In this document: positions 1-8,899 of the stretch, piece after piece
Position numbering within the stretch: the first letter of the stretch is position 1
How the letters are laid out: every line of letters starts with the position of its first letter
NCBI GenBank assembly: GCA_012934845.2
Contig: WNNJ02000927.1
Coordinates: 1-64,000, forward strand
DNA length: 64,000 bases
Direction of reading: 5' to 3'
DNA from: Pomphorhynchus laevis
Lineage: Eukaryota; Acanthocephala; Palaeacanthocephala; Echinorhynchida; Pomphorhynchidae
Translations under genes and position numbers: made by a program
The notes under the pieces: model-generated
The model's input: the letters and a program-made list of their open reading frames with translations, nothing else
Database searches by the model: none
What the model was told of the DNA's origin: nothing

Positions 1-1
1 T

Positions 2-1387
2 CTCAATACGTCGATAATTCCAAATGATTGGAAATCGGCGATTGTGGTACCACTTCCGAAAACGAAAAATGCTTGCGATGTTAGTGATTTTAGGCCCATA
101 AGTTTAACATCTACTGTAAGTAAGGTACTTGAGAGAATTGTTCACAAAAGATTAATAAATGTATTGGGTTCAATAAACTATTTGAGCGACTCTCAACACG
201 GTTTTCGGCATGGCCGCTCATGTCTAACGAATACTTTATGTGCTCGTGAACAATGGGCTGACGCAATTTCATGTGGATTGGTTGTCGATGTCGTCTATTT
301 GGATTTCTCCAAGGCATTTGATCGCGTTCCACATGCTGAATTAATAAGTATTCTCGAATCTATTGGTGTAGATTACTATCTGACTCGTTGGATTGAGAAC
401 TTCTTGAGTGGTCGACAATTTTGTGTAAGAGTAGGTAATGCTTTTTCATCTAAACGCAGTGTTATACGTGGTGTACCTCGAGGAACGGTTCTCGGGCCAT
501 TATTATTTTGCATTTTTATCAACGAGTTGTTGAGATCGCTTAATGTACCACACTTAGCCTATGCTGACGATTTGAAATTATGGAATGTGATCTCGACTGA
601 ACGAGACTGTTTGTCATTGCAGCGTGACCTGGATTTAGTGTATGAATGGAGTCTTACTACAGGAGTATCATTAAACCTGGAAAAGTGTAAGAATATGAGA
701 TTGGGTCGTGGACGCAAAGGATGTCATACCTACTTCATTGGTGTAAAAGAACTTGAGATAGTTTCGACTCATCGTGATCTTGGTATTTTGATCGATTCAT
801 CTTTAAAGACACGACATCATTACAACATTCAATTAGGCAAAGCTAGAAAAATGATGCACACTATCAAAAATTGCTTTCTGAAAATAAATCCATCGTCGTT
901 CAGGGTGCTGTTTAACTCGTTATTGAGACCAATACTTGAGTATTGCTCTCCATCTTGCTTCCCATGTACACGGACTGAACTGAATGCTGTCGATGGAGTT
1001 CTTCGCCGTATTACCCGTTTATGTCCAGACTGTAAGTATTTACCTTATCGTGAGAGACTTAAAGTGATTGGCATATTTGACATGAAGGTGAGGTTAATGT
1101 TTATCGACTTGGTTGCAACGTGGAAATTATTGCACAAATTTGATGGATATCCTCGAAATATTATGGCGTGTCGTAATAATAGATCCAGGCGACATCATTC
1201 GATGACAATTTTTAAACAGCATACTGGGAAACTATCGCCTGTCACAAGATTGTCAAGACGTGTAGTTAACGTGTGGAATAGTCTTCCTGAATACGTTGTT
1301 GCCTCCACAACGCTGACTTTATTTAAGAAGCGATTGCGAATATGTCTGGAACAGATCGATAATATGGAGAAGCTATCGTATCCCTGA
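2..1387 (+). CDS. LINE family C reverse transcriptase, C-terminal part (5' end outside window)
   Basis: The frame is open from base 2, so the true start lies upstream; there is no reason to prefer the GTG at 44. The N-terminal residues read IPNDWKSAIVVPLPK, the usual lead-in to a non-LTR reverse transcriptase. Palm motifs follow in order: RPISL; motif A LDFSKAFDRVPH near residue 100; motif B GVPRGTVLGPLLF; motif C LAYADDLK. After the palm come the thumb and the typical Jockey/CR1 tail ending in a WNSLPEYVV-type motif. Within this reach no stop or frameshift interrupts it, unlike most LINEs here. Motif B has Arg where nearly all relatives have Gln (PQG), which may impair catalysis. The family is judged CR1/Jockey-like from the motifs; the exact clade is uncertain. 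Confidence 0.9.
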   Translation, partial: LNTSIIPNDWKSAIVVPLPKTKNACDVSDFRPISLTSTVSKVLERIVHKRLINVLGSINYLSDSQHGFRHGRSCLTNTLCAREQWADAISCGLVVDVVYLDFSKAFDRVPHAELISILESIGVDYYLTRWIENFLSGRQFCVRVGNAFSSKRSVIRGVPRGTVLGPLLFCIFINELLRSLNVPHLAYADDLKLWNVISTERDCLSLQRDLDLVYEWSLTTGVSLNLEKCKNMRLGRGRKGCHTYFIGVKELEIVSTHRDLGILIDSSLKTRHHYNIQLGKARKMMHTIKNCFLKINPSSFRVLFNSLLRPILEYCSPSCFPCTRTELNAVDGVLRRITRLCPDCKYLPYRERLKVIGIFDMKVRLMFIDLVATWKLLHKFDGYPRNIMACRNNRSRRHHSMTIFKQHTGKLSPVTRLSRRVVNVWNSLPEYVVASTTLTLFKKRLRICLEQIDNMEKLSYP

Positions 1388-1485
1388 TTTTCTTAACTCT
1401 ATCAATTCTACATTTTGTTTAATTTTTTATTTTATTTTTTCGTGAGCAGACTGAACAGCCATATAGGCTTTGTCTTGTATGTTAT
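1388..1485 (+). other. LINE C 3' UTR and tail-to-tail junction with LINE B
   Basis: After the TGA the sequence is T-rich and then reads into a run of T at about 1,488-1,495. On the minus strand that run is the poly(A) of LINE B, preceded by an AATAAA signal at about 1,505-1,511. The two elements therefore converge here. No target-site duplication was recognised. Confidence 0.5.
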
Positions 1486-1565
1486 AATTTTTTTTGAAGA
1501 GAAGATTTATTCAAGAAAAAAAAAGAAGTAAAATGTTCTACAAACTAGAAAAGTTTCTTGCACTG

Positions 1566-2908
1566 TCAAACACATTGTCCCGACATATTACTCAACGGAG
1601 TGCAGCGGACTTGTAATGATGCTGCTCTTGCTAGCGCTAGTCCCGTTTTGATCCTCAAATCACGCATGCATTCGTTGTATGGCCGAGTAGATTTTATAGA
1701 TTGACGCCTGCATATTTGTCGTAGCACCTTTGAAGCTATTTCACCAGCTCCACCGTTAGCTGCAAAAATTATAGGAAAAAACAAGCTCTTTCAAATCGTG
1801 ATATACGTTCACCGTATTTTCCGATTTTCCTTTGTTCGTGGTAGTGAAAGTGATTTTGTGGCATTGATGTTGAGTAGGACGAAGCAAGGTGATTGTAAAC
1901 GCAAATGTCCAATAGGGACCGCTCCGAAATACTAAACAACCCATAGCAAGAAATATCTACTCTAGCGTTATGTTCCCTGGCTGTCGAATTTGTTGCGAAT
2001 GTTACTCCGTCTGGAAGCGGTTGCAGTGTAGGTTCAAGAGAAACGGGGTCGCAAATCCCTTTTAGCTCTTTTGCAATTAGATCCCGAAGGAAGTTGTGTC
2101 GTATTATTGGCATACCACCGACCTTACATGAAAGAGAGTGACGGAGCTCAAACTTTGAACCGCATAAACATTGATCTGGTTGTTTCGGAGGCGTCCAACC
2201 ATATCTTGTCGCTAGAGCGTCTTGAAATTGGAGCTTTGAGAGTCGATAACCATATGCTTCCATCGGTTTTGCAGACAACCATGTTGACGCACCACACGTA
2301 GCAGCAAATTTTAAAGCTTTTATAATATTGCTATCTTCCAATGTTTGTAATTTAATATTCCAAAAATTATTTCGTTGATTGTGAATATCCAAAGCGATTT
2401 GTTGCTGCTGTTGGGCCAACAAGGGGCCAAATGATGCATTGATCAGCGGTTGACACATTCGGCGCGAATTTTCGAATTCCAGATCAGATCCATCTTGAGG
2501 CAGAAAAATTCCCAAACCACCATACCGCAAAGGGATATTTAATATTGTTTTAAATCGATCTATATCGACGACGCCAGTTATCTTGGGAACAAGGCAGGAT
2601 ACTATGATTTTCGACAAGTTTGCGAATGCTTCTGAATAGACATGTATAGTTCGTTGTATGAAGTTCCAGCTGTGTTGTAGTGCTTGAGTCAGAGCGACGT
2701 AAGCCAAGTGAGGATCTTCGTCGGCTACTAGTATCAACCTCTCTATGCAAGTAGACCATTCATCTATTTTCCTTTTTATAAACATATTTGTATATGATTT
2801 TGTACCAATAGCTGAACCCAGTATCTCAATTCCATCAGTATTAATGCATAGGTTAGATTCTACGAAAATCGACCGGGCAACGCTAAGTATCTTATCGTGT
2901 ACCAACAT
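1566..2908 (-). pseudogene. LINE B polyprotein, thumb and C-terminal endonuclease part
   Basis: Continues the RT protein in two frames. Bases 2,908-1,769 encode the thumb and then the signature CLCGSKFELRHSLSC followed by GGMPIIRHNFLRD, a CCHC knuckle joined to the RHN motif seen in R2-like LINEs. After that come LQPLPDGVTF and ARVDISCYG, acidic positions expected of a PD-(D/E)xK-type nuclease. A second frameshift near 1,780 moves the reading into 1,784-1,566 (FFPIIFAANGGAGEI to LALARAASLQVRC), the usual end of this family. Two frameshifts in an otherwise well-kept copy suggest a fairly recent loss. Confidence 0.8.
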
Positions 2909-4545
2909 TCGGCACTTTTCTTCATTAAGATAAATCCAAAATCAGGACCGACTCGACGCACAGTATCCCAAATCGTCTTAAGGTCCTTCACACTTCCGAT
3001 AATGTTAGAGTCATCCGCATACCAGCGATGTACAGTATTCGGGGCAGCCTTTGAAAGAACATTAATCAAGGGAAGAGACGCCGCGGCAAACGCAATCATG
3101 GAAAGCGGGTCACCTTGAGTGAATCCCTCTGATGATTCTAAAAAATCATTGTCGACAGTCAGTATATTAGGGCATTTGTAGATATTTCGTAGTATAGTGG
3201 ATAAAGAAGGACATATGAACTCTACATTGTTCAAAGCGACTAAACGATTTATGCGATTAAAAGCGTTGGATGCATCTAGTTGTAATATGCACAAGTCATC
3301 GCTACTATCAAAGAGTTCTCTTGTGGAATGAATTGCCATCTCAATACCACATCGTTGGCCAGAGCATAATTGAACACAACCAGCCACTTTCTGGATATCT
3401 TCCGAAATTCTTTTCGCCACAACTTTGCCTACTATTCTTCGAGAGACTTCACCTACTCCAATCGGTCGTACTCCTGGATTTTTATCTAGTGGAATTAGAC
3501 GGCTTACTGTAAAGGCCTCAATGTCGCCGGGATTCAATTCGATGGTCGCTATAGTTATTGCGAAGTTGGCTAAGGATTCAGCAAGCCCATTAGAACTTTG
3601 ACCAAAAGAGCATATCATACTCTTCCATGAAGATGCATTTACTCCAGAAGGCCCTGCTGCACCACGTGTAGATCTAGCGGCAGAACGAATATCTTCAGCA
3701 TCTATTTTTAGGAAGCGAACAGGATGATGATCAGCAATGTTATCCAGTGGAGCTCTGAGTAAGACGTGTTTATTCGCAGGAATTGAATCAGGATGTAATT
3801 CCAACAATTTCTCCTTTACTGATTGACCGCTTGGCAAAGTGTCTTTAAGTCTGAACACCTGGTGCGATTTATTGGGATCTTTTAGTACTTGAATTGCGGC
3901 GTGTGTTTTTCCCGTTGTTAACAGTTTACTAAATAAGTTTATCCAGTTTTGATTCTTTTTTATTATTGGTAAACGATCGCGTGCCTCAGATTGAAGAATT
4001 CTTCCCTCAACTAGTAGTTCGGATATTCGGTTCTCTTTCCAGAGTAATATTCGTCTTGTAAGTATTGATCTTATTGCGCTAGTCTTCCTTGTTGTTGTTT
4101 TTTGAAGCATAAGTTGACATATAACGGTTATCTTCATCAGGAGATACCTCATTTTAGAGTGATCAGAGTTAATGGCGGAGTAACATTCCGATAGTATGTC
4201 TATGAAACTTGAACTTGTGTTGCATTTTGGTAAGTTGAACAAGTTGGGTATCCACTTTACAACTTCATAGTATGTAGATTCAATGATCGATGCGTGCTGC
4301 GATATGTTATTTGATGTTTCGATTATGTTTGTGTTAACCGATCCATTACAAGTTGAATTATCGATTAAACATGATTGTTTAACCACATTGTCAACTACAT
4401 ACAGAGAAGCGGTATTTCCACAATTTCGTGCTGAACAGTTGACGCAAGGTTGTTTTAGACGGGCACATTTGCATGACTTACAAACAGCAGCTTGACCGTT
4501 GCAGGAACAACATTTTGAAATACCTGCAGGAATTCCTTTCGGCAT
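2860..4545 (-). CDS. LINE B polyprotein, N-terminal Cys cluster and reverse transcriptase
   Basis: 561 codons from ATG at 4,545. Residues 12-44 form a Cys-rich cluster (CCSCNGQAAVCKSC, then CKCARLKQPCVNC), probably zinc-binding for nucleic acid contact. The reverse transcriptase follows: VRPIGVGEVSRRIVGK in the fingers, LQLDASNAFNRINR (motif A), EGFTQGDPLSM (motif B) and HRWYADDSNIIG (motif C, catalytic Asp pair). The start is set by the only upstream Met before the Cys cluster. The frame runs out after KKSAECW, where the conserved thumb sequence resumes in the frame of 1,769-2,908, so there is one frameshift near 2,895. The catalytic residues are intact. Confidence 0.88.
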   Translation of the reverse strand: MPKGIPAGISKCCSCNGQAAVCKSCKCARLKQPCVNCSARNCGNTASLYVVDNVVKQSCLIDNSTCNGSVNTNIIETSNNISQHASIIESTYYEVVKWIPNLFNLPKCNTSSSFIDILSECYSAINSDHSKMRYLLMKITVICQLMLQKTTTRKTSAIRSILTRRILLWKENRISELLVEGRILQSEARDRLPIIKKNQNWINLFSKLLTTGKTHAAIQVLKDPNKSHQVFRLKDTLPSGQSVKEKLLELHPDSIPANKHVLLRAPLDNIADHHPVRFLKIDAEDIRSAARSTRGAAGPSGVNASSWKSMICSFGQSSNGLAESLANFAITIATIELNPGDIEAFTVSRLIPLDKNPGVRPIGVGEVSRRIVGKVVAKRISEDIQKVAGCVQLCSGQRCGIEMAIHSTRELFDSSDDLCILQLDASNAFNRINRLVALNNVEFICPSLSTILRNIYKCPNILTVDNDFLESSEGFTQGDPLSMIAFAAASLPLINVLSKAAPNTVHRWYADDSNIIGSVKDLKTIWDTVRRVGPDFGFILMKKSAECWYTIRYLALPGRFS

Positions 4546-4570
4546 AATTTGTGTTGGATGTAATTGTTGT

Positions 4571-4621
4571 ATTGTAAGATGTTGTAATTGTAAGATGTTG
4601 TAATTGTAAGATGTTGTAATT
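4571..4621. repeat. 16-bp tandem repeat at the 5' end of LINE B
   Basis: Three exact copies of ATTGTAAGATGTTGTA sit just upstream of the LINE B start codon on the minus strand. They may be promoter-like 5' monomers or a copying artefact of target-primed reverse transcription. Confidence 0.85.
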
Positions 4622-4644
4622 AATAATAATAATATATTAATTTT

Positions 4645-5085
4645 TTTTATAATACTAGATTTATTTGTACAGAAAAACAGGTTCCCGCAAATGGGCCAGG
4701 TTAATTAAATTCCAGAATATTTTTTTTTTGTTACTTTAGATCCACAAGGGAGGTACACAACGTGCCGCCGTCTTCATCATTCCATCGGATCGCTCGAGCA
4801 TTGTTCGACGGATTCGGGCTATCTGTAGCTTGGCGATTAGATGTCTTTTTGGATATTGTATCAGCTTGATGGTTGTCTGCTGAGTATACGGGATGCCCCT
4901 TGCTGGATCGGAAGCCCCTTATGCACAAAGAGGATGCACGGCATATGGCTATACTCAATCTTGTTTTGATTCGCTGTATGTGTTGGCTGTACGAAATCTG
5001 ATCGTTGTTTATTGACTTGAGTTGTGCGATCCGCTGCAAGGCCGAAAGTGCACATTTTCCCAGACCTCCAGACGCAGATAGGATA
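4645..5085 (-). mobile_element. LINE family B-related, 5'-truncated C-terminal fragment
   Basis: The minus strand from 5,085 to 4,731 reads LSASGGLGKCALSALQRIAQ and later LSIAICRASSLCIRGFRSS, the same C-terminal block as the end of the main LINE B copy but clearly diverged. It is followed by a short 3' UTR with AATAAA (about 4,660) and an A-run, and the neighbouring LINE B 5' repeats begin within about 25 bp. Simple TAA/ATT repeats lie on both sides (4,620-4,640 and 5,085-5,125). It is a 5'-truncated copy of a sister subfamily, arranged head to tail with the main copy. Confidence 0.7.
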
Positions 5086-5130
5086 ATAATATATTAATAA
5101 TAATTAATAATTATTATTATTAAGATTAAG
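5086..5130. repeat. TAA/ATT-rich simple repeat
   Basis: Irregular run of AATAATATTAATAAT-like units at the 5' border of the LINE B fragment. Similar runs border the B-like fragment near 46.43 kb, so they may be favoured insertion sites. Confidence 0.6.
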
Positions 5131-5199
5131 GCTACCTGAATGAATTTGTTCACTTATCGAATAAAAATTATTTGAGCTAAATGCACATGTATCATCAAT

Positions 5200-5580
5200 A
5201 TATCGGAACATTTTTATCTTTATATAATTAAAATTTATATAATGAATAATAAATAATTATAATTTTTATACATTTTATAGTTATATAATAATAAAATTTA
5301 TAATTAAAAAAAATAAATTTTTATGGATTGACTAATAAATAATATACGATGATTTCTAATAAAGATCAGAAATCATCAAAAGGAAGCGTTATGTTATCAG
5401 GTTTCGGCCATCTATTTATCGACCCAACATAGCACCGGGACAAATGCATGCTAATGACGTATTTCCTCTGATGAAATTTGATTATTTAGTGTACCTTATT
5501 CTAATACAAAGCACATTGTTTATCATCAATCCATAAAACATTTTCGCTTAATAGTTAAATTTTAATAATATTTTGTTGAT
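5200..5580 (-). repeat. PLE 3'-region solo copy 1
   Basis: On the minus strand this matches the 3' end of the Penelope-like element at 36.4-36.8 kb: the codons just before its stop, the GAGGAAATACGTCATTAG block, the CCGAAACCTGATAAC block and the TTATTTATTAGTCAATCC block. There is no reverse transcriptase, so it is a strongly truncated or solo terminal copy. Confidence 0.7.
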
Positions 5581-5754
5581 TTGTACATATTCATTATAAG
5601 AAATAGAAAATATTGTCAATTTGGTGAAAATTAACAAAAAAAATTGTATTTCGTATCAATAATACATAGTTTCAGTATTTCTAACAGAGGTTATTTTACC
5701 AGGAAAATTAATTCCACAGGTCAATAATAACTTTTCAGTAGAACAAATCATATC

Positions 5755-6085
5755 AGCTAACTGAGTCTACGTATTTTATACTATATATAAATTAAAAATA
5801 TAGATAAATAATTTTAAATAATAAATAATTATTTAAGATTTTAAGCAATTAATATTTATATAACGATAAAATTTAAAACTGAAATTTAAAATAAAAGTCA
5901 ATTTTTATTAATTGACTAATAAACAACAAACGATGTATCATAATAAGTATTAAATGTCATCAGAAGAAACTGCCATATTATCAGGTTTCAGTTTCTATTC
6001 TTCGACCCAGCATAGTAGAGAGGCAAATACATATTAAAGAAATATTTTCTCTAATGAAATTTGATTATCTAGTGTGTCATATTAC
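5755..6085 (-). repeat. PLE 3'-region solo copy 2
   Basis: Reading on the plus strand it starts with the family end CAGCTAACTGAGTCTACG, passes the AT-rich block, the TTGACTAATAAACAAC block and a TCATCAGAAGAAACTGCC core, and ends in the TCTCTAATGAAATTTG block. Same orientation as copy 1 and only about 175 bp away. Confidence 0.7.
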
Positions 6086-6100
6086 CGGGGTCATATGAAT

Positions 6101-6231
6101 GGGAAAACAAGATATTTCGCTAACTGATGTTAGCATCTTCAGACAATTACTATTGTAATTTTCTTAAGATGCTAACAGAAGTTAGCGAAATATATTAAAA
6201 AATTCTCTTTTATTTGATCCACTATAATAAT
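6101..6231. mobile_element. Palindromic MITE-like element, TTAGC family, copy 1
   Basis: Near-palindrome with arms ATTTCGCTAACTGATGTTAG and its complement around a loop of about 25 bp. Two related palindromes occur at 45.6 and 45.8 kb. It has no coding capacity. Borders are approximate, and it may be a non-autonomous DNA transposon. Confidence 0.6.
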
Positions 6232-6889
6232 TCTTTAATACATTTTAAATTAAAAATATTATTTTTATATACATGACTCTTCAATGCGTTAAATCGACTT
6301 TTTTAAATTCCTTTATTTGCTCGTACTTTTACCAATAATGTTTTACCTAGACTTGTCTTATTTCCTTATTTTCAGATACTACAAAATAACTAAAAATACA
6401 AATACTTATTGTATTTTGTAGTCTGTTAGCTCATAACTAAGAAATAATTGCTCTTCAATAGGATCTAAAATTACAAATGTGTATCATTACACTACTTTCG
6501 GTGTGACTGTTCATTTAGGAAATGATAAAGATAGCAATGTACATTATTGACACATTTTTTGATTATAGCAGTATCCCTTGTACGTTTTACAAGAAATTTA
6601 TTCCTAGTTTAGAAATAATATTAGAATTCGAATTTTCCTAGATAAGCTAGGAATAATTCCTTGCTTATCAATGAAGAAATTTTGTAAAGCTAAATTTACC
6701 TTTTAACCGAGCGAAATCAAGTTGAGAACAACAGGAATAAATCGCGAGTCAAACAAAAAGAGGTACGTTTATAAAAACGTAACTAGTGGCCTGGCTAACA
6801 CTGATAACTTTTGAAAATAACCTACGAATGTATCTAGAAGGAACAGACACAGTTGGACAAAATAGAGATTACATTATGCAAGTAAAATA
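6232..6889. other. AT-rich DNA without recognised features
   Basis: No long open frame, repeat family or splice-consistent coding stretch was recognised. Confidence 0.4.
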
Positions 6890-7800
6890 TGTTTCCACAT
6901 CTAATCATACAGAAAATAATTAAATATATAAATCAACGCAGTATGATTAAAAATAAATTAAAACTCTTAAGCGGAAAATTTTTATGGGTGGATAATAAAT
7001 AATACATTTTGTATAACAATAAGATACTTGATAATCGAATTTTATTAGAGGAAATACGTTATTAGAATGTATTTGGCCCCGTTGCTATGTTGGATCGAGG
7101 AATAGGGGTCAAAATATGATTACATCGCAGTTCCTCCTGATGGCATCTAATCCTCATTTTGATACATCGTCTGATTTTTATTAGTCAATTCATAAAAATT
7201 GACTTTTATTTTAAATTTCAATTTTAAATTATTATTTAATTTGATTGCATCTGTGAGCTGAAATTCTTCTGATTGTGGCACGATATTATCCTCACAGGTA
7301 TTGATCTTATTTTTGATACAGCAGGACGCTACTAATCAGTCTGGGTGGGTCTCATAAGCTGCTGACCCAGACCTACATGTAACGTGTCGACCCTTATTAT
7401 CTGCTTACTCCTTACACTGGTGCTGATCGAATTCGAACTCAGGACGTCTATATCTCGATGTAGTGGATGTAGCATTGAATCGAGATACATCCGTCCTGAG
7501 TTCGAATCCTATCAGTACCAGTATACGGAGTAAACTGATAAAAAGGGCCTCAACGTGAAATGTAGGTATGGGTCAGCAGCTGATGAGACCCACCCAGATT
7601 GATTAGTAGCGTCCTGCTGCATCAAAAATAAGAACAATACCTGTGAGGATAATATCGTGCTACAATCAGAAAAATTTAAATTTTAACTTGATATAAATAT
7701 AAATTGTAAAAAATCTTATATAATTACTTATTATTTATTTTATTTGCTTTGTATGGTATAAAATAAGTAGACTTAATTATCTGATATGATTAGTATTAGA
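6890..7800 (+). repeat. PLE 3'-region copy 3, interrupted by a palindromic insertion
   Basis: Starts with the last PLE codons (LLSGKFLW-like, at about 6,965-6,990), then the GAGGAAATACGTTATTAG, TTGCTATGTTGGATCGAGG and CTCCTGATGGCATCTAATCC blocks, and ends near 7,790 with the inverse of the CTGAGTCTACG end. The AT-rich part is split by the palindrome at 7,262-7,678, so this copy is older than that insertion. Confidence 0.7.
7262..7678. mobile_element. Long palindromic (fold-back) element with tRNA B-box-like motifs
   Basis: Two arms of about 200 bp are inverted copies of each other with only scattered mismatches. The outer ends read TTCTGATTGTGGCACGATAT and, inverted, TTCTGATTGTAGCACGATAT. 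The loop at about 7,460-7,479 is only some 20 bp. Each arm contains CTGAGTTCGAATCCT or its complement (right arm 7,497-7,510), which resembles the GTTCGAATCC box of RNA polymerase III promoters. There is no open frame. It sits inside a PLE relic, so it is a later insertion. It could be an inverted SINE dimer or a fold-back DNA transposon. Confidence 0.75.
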
Positions 7801-8140
7801 AGAAACGGACGGCTCGTTGATATATTTAAGCGATTTAGTACTCTGTAATTTTATCATGCTGACCGATTTTGCATAAGCAATATTTATATTTGATGCTGAG
7901 ATTGCATGAACAACGAAATTAAGATTGCAGCATGAAGTTCTCTTAAGCCTTGTTGTACTATTTGACTGCCTCGTTTATAAATACTGGTATACAGGGTTTT
8001 TCAAGCGCATGTTGATAACCACTAAAAAGGTATATTTATCACGCTAAATGGTATACGATCAATTATATATCACGATCAATATATATCACGATATATATCA
8101 CAATACGATTAATATATATCACACTAAATGGTATACGATC
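7801..8140. other. AT-rich spacer with a local duplication
   Basis: No gene seen. The string CTAAATGGTATACGATC occurs twice, at about 8,044 and 8,124, about 80 bp apart, with several ATATATCACGAT units between. The second copy directly precedes a LINE A 3' fragment. Confidence 0.5.
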
Positions 8141-8637
8141 GATTTCCCTTCTTGTATTACTCTCGTATCTTCTCTCCTTTTTTTAGACTCGATTATTGTC
8201 TTAGTCTATTTTCCAACTCACCTAAATCCACTCTTCTTCCCCTACAACGCATCGTCAACGCAGCCGTCCGAATTCTCCACCGTCTTCGTCGTTTTGATCA
8301 TATATCCTACCATCTTGTTTCGCTCGATTTGCCTACAATTTATTGCCGTGTTCAAATTCGCCTTCTTCTCGTTGCTTTCCGCCTTGTAACTTTTCATACC
8401 CCTTCATTTCTCAACCTTCCTTTTCTTGATTATTCTCGTCCTGTTTACTGTTCCTTGCGTTCCTGTAATTCCCTTCTTTTACATGTCCCAAACTACTCCA
8501 CCTCCTTTGGACTCCGCTTCTTCCTGGTGGCTGCTCCTCCATCGTGGAATCATCTGCCCATTCATATACGCCAATCAACTTCCCTGTCGTGCTTCAAACC
8601 CCAAATCCGATCTCATTTAAACAATTTATCTGCGTGA
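8141..8637 (+). CDS. LINE A ORF2 C-terminal remnant, uninterrupted
   Basis: About 165 codons with no stop. It reads RLDYCLSLFSNSPKS, LLPLQRIVNAAVRILHRLRR, then AAPPSWNHLPIHIRQ and FKPQIRSHL. This is the classic post-RT tail of CR1/L2/Rex-group LINEs (the DYCNSLL, LQRVQNAAAR and WNSLP blocks). There is no catalytic domain in this piece, so it is not a working gene; the Met at 8,128 lies in flanking DNA. The clean frame suggests this copy is fairly young. Confidence 0.8.
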
Positions 8638-8720
8638 CTTTTTCATTTTTTGATAGTAGACTTGTAAGCATGCAGCTGGTACGCATTTGCCACGTTAAAT
8701 AAATTTTTATTATTATTTCT
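8141..8720 (+). mobile_element. LINE family A, 3' fragment (copy 1)
   Basis: 5'-truncated copy keeping only the last part of the protein and the 3' UTR. It matches 22,180-22,745 closely and ends in the family terminus GCATTTGCCACGTTAAATAA. Such 5' truncation is typical of LINE integration. Confidence 0.85.
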
Positions 8721-8899
8721 AAAAATATCCAGTATTTGAATATTACAATGCTTTTTGCTTATTTTACTTAGTTAGTGCTTTAATTAGTTAATTAGTTAGT
8801 ACTTTTGGCTTAAATTTACTAATATTTCAATTGTATTTTCATAGTCGAGTAATCGCAATAAAAATTTGGCATTAAGATACCAGTTTATAGTTCGTTTTC

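Larger units (their letters stand above)
1486..4622 (-). mobile_element. LINE family B, nearly complete copy (R2/R4-like, RLE type)
   Basis: A compact, about 3.1-kb non-LTR element on the minus strand. It starts with short tandem repeats and an ATG at 4,545. It encodes one protein in three reading frames (two frameshifts) and ends with AATAAA and poly(A). Domain order is an N-terminal Cys cluster, RT, and then a C-terminal CCHC knuckle with an RHN motif and a restriction-like nuclease region. This order is that of LINEs with a C-terminal restriction-like endonuclease (R2/R4/NeSL-type); no apurinic-type endonuclease is present. At about 990 residues it is close to full length for such elements. 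Confidence 0.8.
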
